A stretch of DNA of 64,000 nucleotides from Paralithodes platypus. Lineage: Eukaryota; Arthropoda; Malacostraca; Decapoda; Lithodidae. This document shows, in pieces, positions 45,401-58,712 of this stretch; positions within the stretch are counted from its first letter, which is position 1; each line of letters opens with the position of its first letter. Both the position numbers and the translations under genes were made by a program. The DNA is taken from NCBI GenBank assembly GCA_032716605.1, contig JAVRFV010002319.1:462859-526858 (forward strand). The letters run 5' to 3'. The notes under the pieces were generated by a model. The model did not search any database. It was not told the DNA's origin and was given only the letters and a program-made list of their open reading frames with translations.

Positions 45401-45669
45401 CCCTACGTAGATAAAAAACACCATCTGAGGAAGAGCACTTTATTGACAACGTTTCGCAGATAGCTTCATCAGGTCACTGTGACCTGATGAAGCTATCTGC
45501 GAAACGTTGTCTGATGAAGCTATTTGCGAAACGTTGTCTGATGAAGCTATCTGCGAAACGTTGTCTGATGAAGCTATTTGCGAAACGTTGTCAATAAAGT
45601 ACTCTTCCTCAGATGGTGTTTTTTATCCATTCTGTTTACTTTTCAAAAACCGCTCAACACCCTACGTAG
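45401..45669. mobile_element. Foldback element with 10-bp target duplication
   Basis: The direct repeat CCCTACGTAG at 45401-45410 and 45660-45669 brackets a 249-bp insert. ATAAAAAACACCATCTGAGG, AAGAGCACTTTATTGACAAC and GTTTCGCAGATAGCTTCATC on the left recur inverted on the right, up to GATGGTGTTTTTTAT. A non-palindromic tail of about 25 bp (CATTCTGTTTACTTTTCAAA) follows. A 10-bp duplication with asymmetric ends argues against a simple cut-and-paste MITE and for a retro-inserted or Penelope-related unit. Confidence 0.85.
45484..45592 (+). ncRNA. Four tandem 27-nt hammerhead-ribozyme-like cores
   Basis: Units start at 45484, 45511, 45538 and 45565. Each reads CTGATGA, a 10-nt segment AGCTATCTGC (or AGCTATTTGC), GAAAC, then GTTGTC. 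CUGAUGA...GAAA plus a GUC cleavage triplet is the conserved hammerhead core. AC-GTT-GT would be a 2-bp stem III, and GC-TATCT-GC a 2-bp stem II with one extra A. One inverted core lies at about 45446-45473. Minimal hammerheads are known from Penelope-like elements. Activity here is an inference, because the stems are very short and stem I is not obvious for the middle units. Confidence 0.4.
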
Positions 45670-46245
45670 AGGAGGTGGTATACACTGAGGGAGCTCTGAG
45701 AAAGACTGATTATTGTAGTAGCAGTAGTATAGTGAGAGATGCAACATTGCGGCGAAGAGATTGCAGAGAATCGATAAGTGGACGGGAGTTAATGATACGA
45801 AAGGCTTTCCTTTCTACTTTGTCTAGAAGTGCTGTGTGAGAGGATCCTCCCCACACATGTGAACAATACTCAATACAAGGACGCACTGTGCCCCTGTACA
45901 GAGCAAGAAGCTGTGCAGGGGTAAAAAAAAACTTGAGGCGGTTGAGCACTCCCAGCTTCTGGGAGGCCGCCTTAGCAAGACTGGTAATATGGTCCTTCCA
46001 AGATAGAGCAGAAGATAAAGAGACACCGAGAATACTGAGATAAGATGAAGGGTTGATGTTTGTATTGTTGAATAATAAGGGATAGTCCTCTGGGAGTTCA
46101 CAACGGGTAGATAGATGGAGAAATTGGATTTTGGAAGCATTAAAGGTAAAACAAGGTTTTCTCTGCCCCAATTGGAAATAGTAGTTAGATCAGAAGATAA
46201 ATGTTCTATGGCTTCATTATGTTTATTTTTGAGGGATTGCTGGAT

Positions 46246-47074
46246 GGGGCGTTCTTACTTAGCTTCTCTTATGCATCTCCTCCCTCGCCCCCTCCCCAAC
46301 CATCCACATCCTCCCCCAACATGGGGTCATGTTCCATACAAGTTTATGACCCTCAGTGACACAAATGACGTCCTTACATCATGTGTTATAAGCAAGGAGA
46401 GTTACAACAACCTCTTTACAGTAACCACCATCTTCTGCAGCATCATTTGTATCCTCCAAGGTTATTATCAGTCATATAATTCACGAAATACGACAAATCA
46501 CTGACATCAGAGATTGCTAACAGCAGTAAATCATAAATATATAACAATTTACAGGGCAGTGTATGCAATATGGTGGCTAAATTGAATATTATCGCCTGGA
46601 GGTATGTATAATGGACACAAATGACGTCACTTGATTTTAAGGAATGATAGTATTCCTGCCAGCACCCTCCCTAATGTGACCCCCAGCCCCCTGACCCCTG
46701 CTGGTTCAAACACACCGACCCTTCCCTTGTCTCTTACAAGAAGCATACCATCTAAACAGAAACATTGCAATTACAAGTCCTATTTGAACATTATAAGAGT
46801 AATTTTCACCTGGAAGAAATTGCACACTTAAAATATACAGTGTGTCTGTAATAAAATGATTGAAAATATTTCAACTGACTATATAAATAACACAAATATA
46901 AAAACAAAAAGATTATCATCACAGAAGCTCAGTGGAAGCGACAGTTAATTTCACAAAGTCAGGAAAATTCGACAATAATTTCTTGGCCAATATTTGGGTG
47001 TAGTTGAAATACAAGTGAGTGTAATCCAGTTTGTCCACAATCTACAGTAGGTTAAAAAAACGCCGATCCCTCCC
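46246..47074. other. Unassigned region
   Basis: C-rich short stretch near 46270-46320, and the phrase ACACAAATGACGTC occurring at about 46360 and 46618. No domain or repeat family is recognised. Short open frames are not supported. Confidence 0.45.
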
Positions 47075-47165
47075 TTACTTTTGTATTCTATGTGTGTGAA
47101 GGAGACAAAAGGCAAAGGTGCCTGTAACAAGTGCCCCCCTCCCCCCAAAAAAACAAAACAAAAAA
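47075..47165 (-). mobile_element. LINE-B 3'-tail remnant
   Basis: TTTGTATTCTATGTGTGTGA, AGGAGACAAAAGGCAAAGG and AACAAGTGCC match the LINE-B 3' UTR on the minus strand. The A-rich flank at 47144-47175 lies on the coding-upstream side, so the copy is just the last ~70 bp of the element. Confidence 0.6.
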
Positions 47166-48111
47166 CAAAACAAACATTAAAGGTACTTTGGAGTTAATAA
47201 TTGATACAAACAAAAACTTGCTTTGTGGCGTGTGAGGTAAAACAAATTAGTGTATTATGTGTATGTTTATATGTGAAACTGTTAATTTTAATGAATATTT
47301 TGGTAAGGAGGGCAAATAGATTATGTAGGCATGGATTAATGTAAACAAGAGGTAGTTGGAAGTACGATTTAAGTAATACACCCATGGATGGTAAACATCA
47401 ATGTGAACCAGTTGATGCAAGTGAGAAAATATGAGAAAGTTAAATGTTGTCGCGAGATATATGACTGTCAGATGAAAGGAGAGAGAGGGAGGGGAGACAA
47501 TGAAAGTACAGGAAGAGGATGGTGTTGGTGGACGTTGCAGTAATGATGTTGTGTTCCCGACACTAACGATATTGTGGACTAAAAGAGAAAGAGACAAATA
47601 AAAAGGAGTAAATGTGAGAGGCCGCAGGAATATTGGACAGTGAGTGAAGGACAGATGGGTGTAGGAAGGGAAGGTAGACAGTAAACAAAGTGAGGAAGAG
47701 AGGGAGTGACAGTGATGAACCACTCACACAGACACACAGTATTAACACTATAGAGTTAGAGGAAAATATATATGCAAACAAAATATGAAAGATAGAACAG
47801 CTGTACTGTGATAAACTTAGCCGGGTAAATCTAGTTATTTTGATGTCCATTTTATTTTAGATTACTTCTTCTCAATTATGTTAGCAGTCTCGTACTAAAC
47901 AGCCAATTTTTTAGTAATAATGTGCAATAGACAGATAGAATTTACATATCACATTTGTACGTGCAGTCCTTAAGTTACAGACTAGCCACACAAAACCAAA
48001 ACTGAGTCAGAAACATCACAATAAAACACAATGACTAATGCTATGAACATTACATATGTCTGAAGTTACAGTCGAGGACAATAGTACATAAGATATTAAT
48101 TTGAATCTATA

Positions 48112-48113
<2 letters not shown>
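47166..48113. other. Unassigned AT-rich region
   Basis: No convincing gene. Minus-strand frames of up to 158 codons (47247-47723) are Ser/Leu/Phe-rich low-complexity products of GA-rich sequence and resemble nothing I know. Confidence 0.5.
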
Positions 48114-48144
<31 letters not shown>

Positions 48145-48151
48145 ACCCCCC
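48114..48151. repeat. Poly(C) run
   Basis: About 31 consecutive C, one A, then six more C. Confidence 0.9.
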
Positions 48152-48214
48152 GAATTATTGCTGGCCAGGATTATACACACATACTGTACGGTATGTGCTA
48201 TAACAACCGTATTC

Positions 48215-48408
48215 CCGTTTCCCGGGCGTTTCCGCACCTTCCTCAGCTCCCTGCCTTGGAGTGGCTTCGGTCACCCGGGCTTTGTTAGTGGTAAGCAGTG
48301 AGGATTTTGTGGGGGCGCTCATTTATGGCCATGGCCTTGCTCGAGACCTTGGGGCTGTTCGGCCAGACAGCCTGGGGAACAACAACAACAACAACAACAA
48401 CAACAACC
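48215..48408 (+). repeat. Dispersed repeat with (AAC)n tail, copy 2
   Basis: The last ~85 bp (ATGGCCTTGCTCGAGACC, GGGGCTGTTCGGCCAGACAG, CCTGGGG then (AAC)9) are nearly identical to 5820-5886. Upstream sequence (CCGGGCGTTTCCGCACC, GGAGTGGCTTCGGTCACCCG) has no second copy here. Both copies share the frame LLETLGLFGQTAW, so this may be the coding 3' end of a retroelement. Confidence 0.6.
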
Positions 48409-48757
48409 GTATGACCTTATGCTTTAAAAGCCTTATGAATTATCCCAAACTCATGAAGGAATTTGACACGGTCAGTTATGTTTGACCGCCATGCAATTCA
48501 AGGGACTTACTTTAGATTAATATTCAATAACAACAGTAATCCAGAACTGGCTACAGAACCTTCATTACTGTACGTTACCTCATGAAGGTTTCAAACTATA
48601 TAATAACACTAACAATAAAAACAGTTAGCCCACAACATAGGGAGGCAGGCGTCTCGGTAGTTATGAATGCAAAACGGAAGCATAGAAGATTGATATTATA
48701 ATTAGTCCTTGATTATTTTAAAAAGATAAACCGATCCTCTACCTTGTTAATGATGAC
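48409..48757. other. Unassigned AT-rich spacer
   Basis: I see nothing recognisable in it. Confidence 0.6.
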
Positions 48758-49096
48758 AAGAGTTACGACTACTGCACCATCTTCAGTTACGGAGTTGCAG
48801 CATTACACACCAACTGTACAACAAGAGTTACGACTACTGCACCATCTTCAGTTACGGAGTTGCAGCATTACACACCAACTGTACAACAAGAGTTACGACT
48901 ACTGCACCATCTTCAGTTACGGAGTTGCAGCATTACACACCAACTGTACAACAAGAGTTACGACTAGAGTTACGACTACTGCACCATCTTCAGTTACGGA
49001 GTTGCAGCATTACACACCAACTGTACAACAAGAGTTACGACTACTGCACCATCTTCAGTTACGGAGTTGCAGCATTACACACCAACTGTACAACAT
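48758..49096. repeat. 65-bp tandem array, ~5 copies
   Basis: CAAGAGTTACGACTACTGCA recurs about every 65 bp, with a 12-bp local duplication (AGAGTTACGACT) near 48956-48975. The copies are otherwise identical, which implies recent expansion. Confidence 0.97.
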
Positions 49097-49415
49097 AGTA
49101 AAAATAATTGTATTTTAATGCTGGAGATAATTTCATAATAAAACTACATATAGGCCTATTCCTTTTGTATTTATATAATTGAGGGGTTAAACCGTCATGG
49201 TCGCGTACAACACACCAAAGAAATATAGGGATAAATGCAACATATTATATTTGTATACTTTATCTAAACAGTGTGCGTGTGTGTGTGTATATGTGTTGGG
49301 GGGTGGGGGTTGTAAGTGCTACCGTTTGAAACAATATCGGTGTCCCCGTTTAAGTACAAAGAAACCTTGGGTGTAAACTCCACAGAAATATACGATTAAG
49401 GTGTCTAGTTTGCTC
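49097..49415. other. Unassigned spacer
   Basis: AT-rich with a short (GT)n at 49272-49288 and a G-rich GGGGGGTGGGGG patch. No gene is seen. Confidence 0.6.
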
Positions 49416-50090
49416 AAATCAAACAGAGACATCCCCACATAAATCAAACAGAGACATCAACATAAATCAAACAGAGACATCCCCACATAAATCAAACAGA
49501 GACATCCCCACATAAATCAAACAGAGACATCCCCACATAAATCAAACAGAGACATCCCCACATAAATCAAACAGAGACATCCCCACATAAATCAAACAGA
49601 GACATCCCCACATAAATCAAACAGAGACATCCCCACATAAATCAAACAGAGACATCCCCACATAAATCAAACAGAGACATCCCCACATAAATCAAACAGA
49701 GACATCCCACATAAATCAAACAGAGACATCCCCACATAAATCAAACAGAGACATCCCCACATAAATCAAACAGAGACATCCCCACATAAATCAAACAGAG
49801 ACATCCCCACATAAATCAAACAGAGACATCCCCACATAAATCAAACAGAGACATCCCCACATAAATCAAACAGAGACATCCCCACATAAATCAAACAGAG
49901 ACATCCCAACATAAATCAAACAGAGACATCCCCACATAAATCAAACAGAGACATCCCCACATAAATCAAACAGAGACATCCCCACATAAATCAAACAGAG
50001 ACATCCCAACATAAATCAAACAGAGACATCCCCACATAAATCAAACAGAGACATCCCAACATAAATCAAACAGAGACATCCCCACATACA
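49416..50090. repeat. 25-bp tandem array, ~27 copies
   Basis: The unit is CATAAATCAAACAGAGACAT plus CCCCA. Variation is limited to CCCA or CCCAA in a few units. There is no spacer/repeat alternation, so it is not a CRISPR. It is a simple satellite. Confidence 0.98.
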
Positions 50091-50245
50091 GTAGCTGGCA
50101 TTATTATGATTGAGTTTGAATTAGTGATATACTCACGTTCTTGTACACTCTGTTGAACTGTTGCTTGTCTGAATTAAACATGGATATGATTCATGGCCAA
50201 TCACTCCAAATGCATCATTAAAGTAAATGCAATAAAGTGTATACT

Positions 50246-50950
50246 TTATCTATCTATCTATTACCGGACACCGTGATCCCCGAAGGGGTGGCCACGAACG
50301 AATCGTCCCCATACACCTCTGTCACCAGTCAGTTGACACCCCTCCTCCCATCCAGCACTGCTTTCACGCATATACTTCTTAAATCCATCCTTCCCCCTCT
50401 CTCTCGGTTTACCTCTCCCTCTTTGTCCTTCCACCTCACTCTCGTACACTCTCTTAGTAATTATCTCGCTTCCCATACACTCCACATGAGATGGTTAATC
50501 TCAGGGTGTTCCGGTTCACACTTTCTAGCACATCTACAATTCTACATCCACACCACACCGCTCTCGTACTTCCTCATTCGTCTGTCTATCCCTCCATATA
50601 ACTCAGCTCGCACTTCTCAAGTAGCTCACTTCCACCCCTCTCACTCTTGGTTTGTGTCTCTCCAACAATTTCCATGTTTCACCTCCGTATATCAATGTCG
50701 GGATTACCACACTATCATGCAAGGACTTCTTTGCTTCCATGCTGACCACCCTATTTCTTGTTACTGCTTTCAGCATTCCTACAACTTTCTTCCCCTGTTG
50801 CACCCTCTCCTTCACTTCTTCATTCATACTCCCATCTTTACTCATCACACTGCCCAAATACTTAAATTATATGACATTATCCATAGCCTGACCGTTCAAC
50901 CTCGCCTCACACTCTGTGACTGCACCCCTTTCTAAGACCATAACCTTACT
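50246..50950 (-). mobile_element. LINE-E copy 3 (RTE-like)
   Basis: Minus-strand sequence encodes the end of the RT palm region (VMVLERGAVTECEARLNGQ at about 50940-50885), then MGSVMSKDGSMNEEVKERVQ, AVTRNRVVSMEAKKSLHDSV and IPTLIYGGETW. A shifted frame carries the MECMGSEIITKRVYESEVEG block, and the element ends FVRGHPFGDHGVR next to (TAGA)n at 50247-50262. The LRWFGH segment is mutated, and frameshifts occur near 50480 and 50610. It is the same 3' end as copies 1 and 2. Confidence 0.88.
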
Positions 50951-51590
<640 letters not shown>

Positions 51591-51743
51591 ACTTTGAGAA
51601 CGTGACACATAAACCTGAGAAGAAATGGGGAGGTAAAAGTTATACGTATAAACTTTGTGTACAAGCAAAGGAGAGAAGTTTGTGAAGACATATAATATAA
51701 AGTGCAGCATGACGTGTGTTGCAGGTAAACTGGCATAACTTTA

Positions 51744-51987
51744 TTAACCCTTTCACGCTTATGACGCAATTTTGAGCCTATTAGGGATACCTTAAAGCCT
51801 TTGTTACCATCAGGGTCAGGGGTATTTAGAAACCTTTAGTTTATTTACTTCAACCTCTGCAGTTGTCTTTGAGTTACTGTAGCTGTGGGCAGAAAACTAA
51901 TTTTGGAGTCGTAATTATAAGAGTGAGAGAACTATTTCTTATTGCTAATCTGGCAACCTCTGCGTCATAAAAGCGTGAAAGAGTTAA
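51744..51987. mobile_element. MITE-D copy 1
   Basis: TTAACCCTTTCACGCTTATG and ATAAAAGCGTGAAAGAGTTAA are inverted ends with TTAA duplications. The interior (CAGGGGTATTTAGAAACC, CAACCTCTGCAGTTGTC, AAAACTAATTTTGGAG) is not palindromic and recurs inverted at 58.5 kb. No coding capacity. A piggyBac-type MITE by ends and target site. Confidence 0.92.
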
Positions 51988-52294
51988 TTATCAAACAATG
52001 ACATCTATAATTTCATACCACTACATAAAAAGCAGGTATCTAATTTAAATAGTTTAGTGGGAGTTGTTTATACAACGTTTGACACAAGGGTAGTAATCCT
52101 TCTTGTGTATTAAGTGTGAATGACAGTGTAGGAAGAGGAATATTCATAGAAGCCATGATATATATCGTAACGATGGTTTGAACAATTATTTGGTATGGGT
52201 ATCACAAGCATTCAATATCTTGCCTGGCACCACCTTAGTGCCACCAGTGCCAACAACCGCGGCAACAACAATTATGTTGCTGCCACTCACCGAG

Positions 52295-52640
52295 TCATAG
52301 GATGAAGGAAAAACAGATTGAGGAAGAGAGTTCTAAAGCTTGCTTGTTGAGTAGAAGAAAGACTAGGACAATCGGATCAATCTTGGATTAGAGAGTTCGA
52401 CAGAATAGGGGTGGGAGTGCGTTAATTTAAAAGGTGGACCCCCCCCCCCTTTCCGTAAGGGAGGAGGTATACAAACATCTGAAAAATAGTGATTATTGTA
52501 GTAGCGGTAGAAGAGTGAGAGAGATGCAACATTGCGGCGCGTAGAGATATATTGTATGACATTAGTAAGAGGAGGGTAGTTGATGAGACGAAAGGTTGAT
52601 TCACCTGTTGTAGTCCTTGGTTCCAACTCAATACACGTCA
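52295..52640 (-). mobile_element. LINE-B C-terminal fragment
   Basis: Minus-strand translation gives STRRNVASLSLFYRYYNNH, a CIPPPLRKGGGGPPF segment, THSHPYSVELSNPRL and, in a shifted frame, the ELWNSLPES-like end near 52330. It is homologous to 21290-21560, but diverged, with a poly(C) run at 52440-52451. Confidence 0.75.
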
Positions 52641-53609
52641 TGTTGAGTTCATAAAGATTATGCAACATACTATTCCCTTTTATGAAGTTACTTAACGGTA
52701 TGGCACCATTAATGAAGGTCTGCACGTATAGTATATATTCCACACACTATAATACCTTGTTAAGAGACAGAGAAACACGTCGTATTCTCACTAAAACGCC
52801 TAACCATTATGAATCTTCAGAAGGAAGTCACTTATATAATCAGTCAGTGAGAAAGTAGTCATCTCGAAATCTACAAAAAACGAATGCCAAGAAAACCGAT
52901 AAACTTCACAACAAATAAACTTGGGCTAAAACAAAGACGAAGCTCTTCACATAAATATGTTACCAAATGTAAACATAAACTCACGATTATATCACCATGA
53001 AAATCAATAATTTCCATTACCCTAACCACCATGACCAATTCCTGACCAAATAATGCCTTTATGGTGGTAATTATATTCTGGTATTAACAGTCGGATCACA
53101 AGAGCCGCGCTGAGTAAATCTGTAATTATCTATAGATAATAACTGACGCTACTGGGAAACCTGACAGTGAATCAGAAAATGGTGGGAGGGTGGGGGTATA
53201 GATTGATGTGGGTGTGGGCGGGTGGGTGTAGAGGAGAAGGAGGAAGTGTTGACTGAGGGACTGATATAATAATAACTAATATAAATGGGTACGGTAGTTA
53301 AAGTCAAAGTTAAATTGAACATGATTAGGTCAGTGTAAATTGCTTATAATTATGCAGGTGGTGAGCGAGGGGATGTTTAAAGCAATAACCAGTAATACAC
53401 AAGCCTGAATAAATATAATTACCGTATAATGGTATAAGAACAAAAAGGTTGGTGAAGAAGTAATGTATGAAAATCGGTGTAATGCGGAAAGATGAGAGAG
53501 GTAATGAAATGCATGTGGTGAAGAATATACAATACAGTTCCTGCATACAATAAACCTGGGTGTAATTTATTGCAGATAAGTACAATTTTGAGTGAGATAT
53601 ACATGAAAC
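52641..53609. other. Unassigned AT-rich region
   Basis: No element or gene is recognised in about 970 bp. Short open frames only. Confidence 0.55.
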
Positions 53610-54595
53610 AATTCAGGATGTGTGGGAGCGGTCACCTTTCTTTGGGACAGGTTGAATAAGAGCAAACTTCCAGCAAGAAGGAAAGATGTTAGAGGAAAGA
53701 CACAGACAAAAGAGTTTGCCTAGGCAGGGAGTCAGCACAGAAGAACAGGTTTTGAGTAAAACAGGAGGAACACCATCCGGTCCTTACGCCTTTTTAGTAT
53801 TAAGGCCAGAGAGAGCAGAAAGTACGGTACATCCTTAGAAGAGATTATGATATTAGGCATAAGTAAGTGAGCAGGGCGTGGAGAGGGAGGAATAGCACCG
53901 AAATCATCCAAGGTGGCGTTTTTAGCAAATGTTTGAGCGAAGAGTTCAGCTTTGTCTGAGGAAGAAGTGATGGTAGTGCCGTCAGACTGGAAAAGAGGAA
54001 GGAAGAGGAGGAAGTCAAATTGTTGGAGAGGTTCTTGGCTAGATGCCAGAAAGTTTGGGAAGAGTTAGAGTTGGAAAGTTCAGAACATTTATTGATGAAA
54101 GAGTTTTTGGCTAGTCGAAGAACAGATTTGGCATGATTCCGGGCAGAAACATATAAAACACGAAATATTTTAGCTTGAAACCGATGGTACCGTTTCAATG
54201 CTTCCTCCTTATTGCAGACAGCAGTAGAACAAGCGTGAGTAAACCATATATTTTTTTGCATTAGACTGAGAGAAAGAAAATGGAATGTATGCCTCCATGC
54301 CCAAGAGGATTACCTTGGCTATGCGCTGGGCACACTCCGAGGGTCCCCGGCCACGGAAGCAAAAATCATTCCATAGAAAATCAAAGAAGTAATGCCGAAA
54401 AGCCTCCCAGTCGGCAGCGCCAAAGTGCCACAAGCGCCGCCGGCTGGGAGGATCGGGTGGCCATACTGGAGAGATAGGACAGGTAACGGAGATAAGGTTG
54501 TGATTGGAGGAGCTCAACGGAGATAAAAGGTTTCCAGCGTAAGTAGAAGGATTAGAAGTTAGAAATAAATCAAGAATGTTGAACATAAAAGAAGT
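53610..54595 (-). mobile_element. LINE-B fragment: endonuclease end to RT start
   Basis: The minus strand reads [20 protein letters not shown] (the C-terminal end of an AP endonuclease), then [60 protein letters not shown] and NSFINKCSELSNSNSSQTFW. The RT start region follows, with DGVPPVLLK and ALIQPVPKKGDRS near 53640. Frameshifts occur near 54230 and 53850. It covers a different part of the ORF from the other LINE-B pieces, so the copies together span most of ORF2. Confidence 0.85.
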
Positions 54596-55774
54596 TATGC
54601 GATTAATAGCTTAAAACGAAGCACATACTGTATATATCTTTAATGTTCTAAACCATGCCCTCCAAAATCAACAGGAAGAAACAGTACGAATGTATAGTAT
54701 ATTGCAGGGCCCTGGCAAGGGTTTAGAGTGTCCGCTATGACCTATACCAAGCCATCAATCAAAGGAATCAGACAAAATATTTCGGACATGTGCTCCGTGT
54801 GGGCTCGCCAATTAATGCATATGAAAGTCGAATTGAGGAGGATGAATTCCCGAGTCAGAAAATTTAAGAGAGGAAATAGGGAGGGACAAGGAAGAAGGGA
54901 GCTGCACAACATGAGATGGGAAGGGAAGGACCCATTGTTGAAGGAGAGGGAACTAGATGGGGAGAAATGAAGTTTGTTCTCGTCTTTTATTATAGAAAGA
55001 AGGACAAGAAAGGCCAATAAAGAGGGTCAAAGAGAACCTAACTAAAGGAACCTAGTGAAGGATGAAGGAATAGGGAGAGAGACGGGAGGGAAGAGGGAAT
55101 AGACATAATATAATAGTTGATGGAATGAAAAAGAAAGAGAAAAAGGAAAAGCGATATAAAGTAAAGGAAGGAGGGAATATAATAGGATGGGATAAACATG
55201 ATCGTTATAAAAACAGAAATTTAAGGTAACGATCTTGTAGTAATAGAGGAAACAACAAAATGCCATATGAAAGACATAAAAGGTGTGTGTGTGTATGTAC
55301 TGTGTGTGTTCCTTGTCCGGTGTAAACTAAGTGTAATATGCATATGATATCAAATGAAAGCTTAGTGTGTGTGCGTATGTATCACTTTTCATTCAATCAT
55401 CATTAAGCTCTTCAAAACAACGATTACAGTTTTATCATCATAAAAATAATCTCAAAATGTAATGAATATTTCATAATGTAAACAGGTTCATCAGATACTG
55501 TGGTCGGTACATCTCTTTGATCCAACAACAAACAAATATCACAACATGAGAGTGAGAGAGGTGGTGTTTCTTGGTTCCCTGGTGATGTTGTGTTGGCTGA
55601 CTGTACTAACAACAACAACAACAACAATACATACAATTATGCTGTACCACTGTTACCATGTTATTATTATGGACCGGTCAAGTGGCAGACTGACAGACAG
55701 ACGGCAACAGTTGATAATATATGTGTTGGTGATACACACTAACAACATGATCGAAACAGGGTACTGTACACAGG
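54596..55774. other. Unassigned region, GA-rich in the middle
   Basis: A purine-rich plus strand (54880-55200) gives long Ser/Leu/Phe-rich minus frames without domains. There is a short (TG)n at 55283-55310 and an (AAC)5 at 55607-55625. I see no gene. Confidence 0.55.
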
Positions 55775-55905
55775 TTAACCTCTTCAGTATTGTTTATTAT
55801 GGCTAACATTACACGGATTTTTCATTTTAGGGAGGACTTGTTAAAATCCGATGGTTAATTGATTCCTAGAGATCCTTCCTAAGGTTAAAATAGCTTTTTG
55901 TCCAA
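55775..55905. mobile_element. MITE-C remnant copy 8
   Basis: TTAACCTCTTCAGTATTG and GATCCTTCCTAAGG follow MITE-C, but the right terminus is lost. Confidence 0.4.
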
Positions 55906-56192
55906 CAAATATAATGAACATGACGTCATAAAACCTGTTATTGTGAGGTGACTTATGGGTTATGGGTTGGTGGTGACGTGTGGAGGTATAAACTGACATC
56001 TCTTAAGGTGGAGCAAAACACATTATTGGGGAGATGGTGAGGAATGTGTAATGATCAGTGTGTGTGTGTGTGTGCGTGTGTTGGGCAAGAGGAGGGGGGG
56101 GGGGGAATGGCAGGAATGTTTTAGTATCTTGATTCGTTTTTATGTAACCGAATATATAAATAATATAACACCAATTTTATATATGTGTTTGC

Positions 56193-56595
56193 CACATGTG
56201 TTTGTAATATTTCATTAATCGATTTTAGGAGTAGAGTTGGTTGTTGGATAGAACATAATAATTGATATTGGTTCAGGAGTAATTTATCGAGAGGACTTCC
56301 CTAGTGGTTAAGGCCCCATTAATTGCTCTTTCCATTCACATATGCATAGCCTACGTGAGTTGCAGTTGGGATGTGTGTACATGCTTAGATTGATATGCAG
56401 GATTCGAAGTTGCATAATAAATCGTAGGCAGTGTCCACCATTCTTTAACGGTCTTCGTGGGGCAATGCATAAGGTGTTGATTTTCGGTGTGAGCGTCCAG
56501 GGTTCGAATCCACGGACTGCCACATGTGTTTGTAATATTTCATCAATCGATTTTAGGAGTAGAGTTGCTTGTTGGATAGAACATCATAATATAAT
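56193..56595 (+). mobile_element. tRNA-derived SINE, tRNA-Arg-like, with duplicated tail
   Basis: The segment 56450-56522 has GGGGCAATGCATAAGG (A-box region), TTTTCGGTG (anticodon-loop-like, TCG) and the B box GGTTCGAATCC. It resembles tRNA-Arg but has weak stems, so it is not a functional tRNA. The following ~70 bp (CACATGTGTTTGTAATATTT, AATCGATTTTAGGAGTAGAG, TTGTTGGATAGAACAT) also occurs at 56193-56263, about 328 bp upstream, so two SINE tails lie in tandem. Confidence 0.7.
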
Positions 56596-56697
56596 TAAAA
56601 TACAAAATATCGTATCTACCATGCATTACCCTTTTCGCACGTAAATGTGTTGGCATTACTGACAGTTTATAGTTTCTAAGTCGTCTGTTAACCCCTT

Positions 56698-56902
56698 CTG
56701 TACCGTCGACTTCCTTATCATTATATTCTGGCTACTAGGAATCCATGTTATTCAGTTTAGGAAGGATCTCTAGCGAAAATAAGGCTTTGAACTATCTCAA
56801 TCAACCCCTTTAGCTACCACAGATCCTTCCTAAGTTTCATATAATTGTCTAAATATAGCTAGAATAAAATGCAACAGACGTCGCTTTTACAGAAAGGGTT
56901 AA
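56698..56902. mobile_element. MITE-C copy 5
   Basis: TTAACCCCTTCTGTACCGTC and ACAGAAAGGGTTAA are inverted ends with TTAA. Inner arms TCAGTTTAGGAAGGATC and GATCCTTCCTAAGTTTCA are inverted. An internal CAATCAACCCCTTTAGCTAC corresponds to the point where MITE-B copy 5 is inserted in the copy at 60.9 kb. Confidence 0.9.
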
Positions 56903-58477
<1,575 letters not shown>

Positions 58478-58712
58478 TTACCTCTTTCACGCACGTATGA
58501 CGCAGAGGTTGCCAGATTAGCAATAAGAAATAGAGTTCTCTCACTCTTATAATTACCTCTCCAAAATTAGTTTTCTGCCCACAGCTAACTCAAAGACAAC
58601 TGCAGAGGTTGAAATAACTAAACTAAAGGTTTCTAAATACCCCTGATGGTAACAAAGGCTTTAAAGTATCCCTAAGCGGCTCAAAATCGCGTCATATATC
58701 GGAGAGGGTTAC
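58478..58712. mobile_element. MITE-D copy 2 (inverted relative to copy 1)
   Basis: CCTCTTTCACGCACGTATGA and ATATCGGAGAGGGTTAC are diverged family ends. The interior is the inverse of 51760-51975 at high identity (GCCAGATTAGCAATAAG, CTGCAGAGGTTGAA, TAAAGGTTTCTAAATACCCC). The flanking tetranucleotide is TTAC on both sides instead of TTAA. Confidence 0.88.

Larger units (their letters stand above)
44888..46245 (-). mobile_element. LINE-B copy with two nested insertions
   Basis: Minus-strand translation from about 46240 gives LPKSNFSIYL, YSTIQTSTLHL and SWKDHITSLAKAASQKLGVL, then QLLALYRGTVRPCIEYCSHV and WGGSSHTALLDKVERKAFR to about 45663. The coding line resumes at 45186 with LATQFHPYAVQLSNSRVK, AELWNSLPESIFPSFYDLN, and a 3' UTR ending in GACAAAAGG / CATAGAAG-type sequence at 44888. 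The break at 45186-45663 is exactly two foreign inserts plus their target duplications, shown by the uninterrupted copy at about 21375-21400. The 5' RT and endonuclease are missing. Confidence 0.9.

Noticed and set aside
49416..50090. CRISPR-like regular array
   Set aside because: Units are directly adjacent with no unique spacers, and the context is eukaryotic.
56450..56522. tRNA-Arg gene
   Set aside because: The B box is good but stems are weak, and the downstream segment is a duplicated SINE tail.
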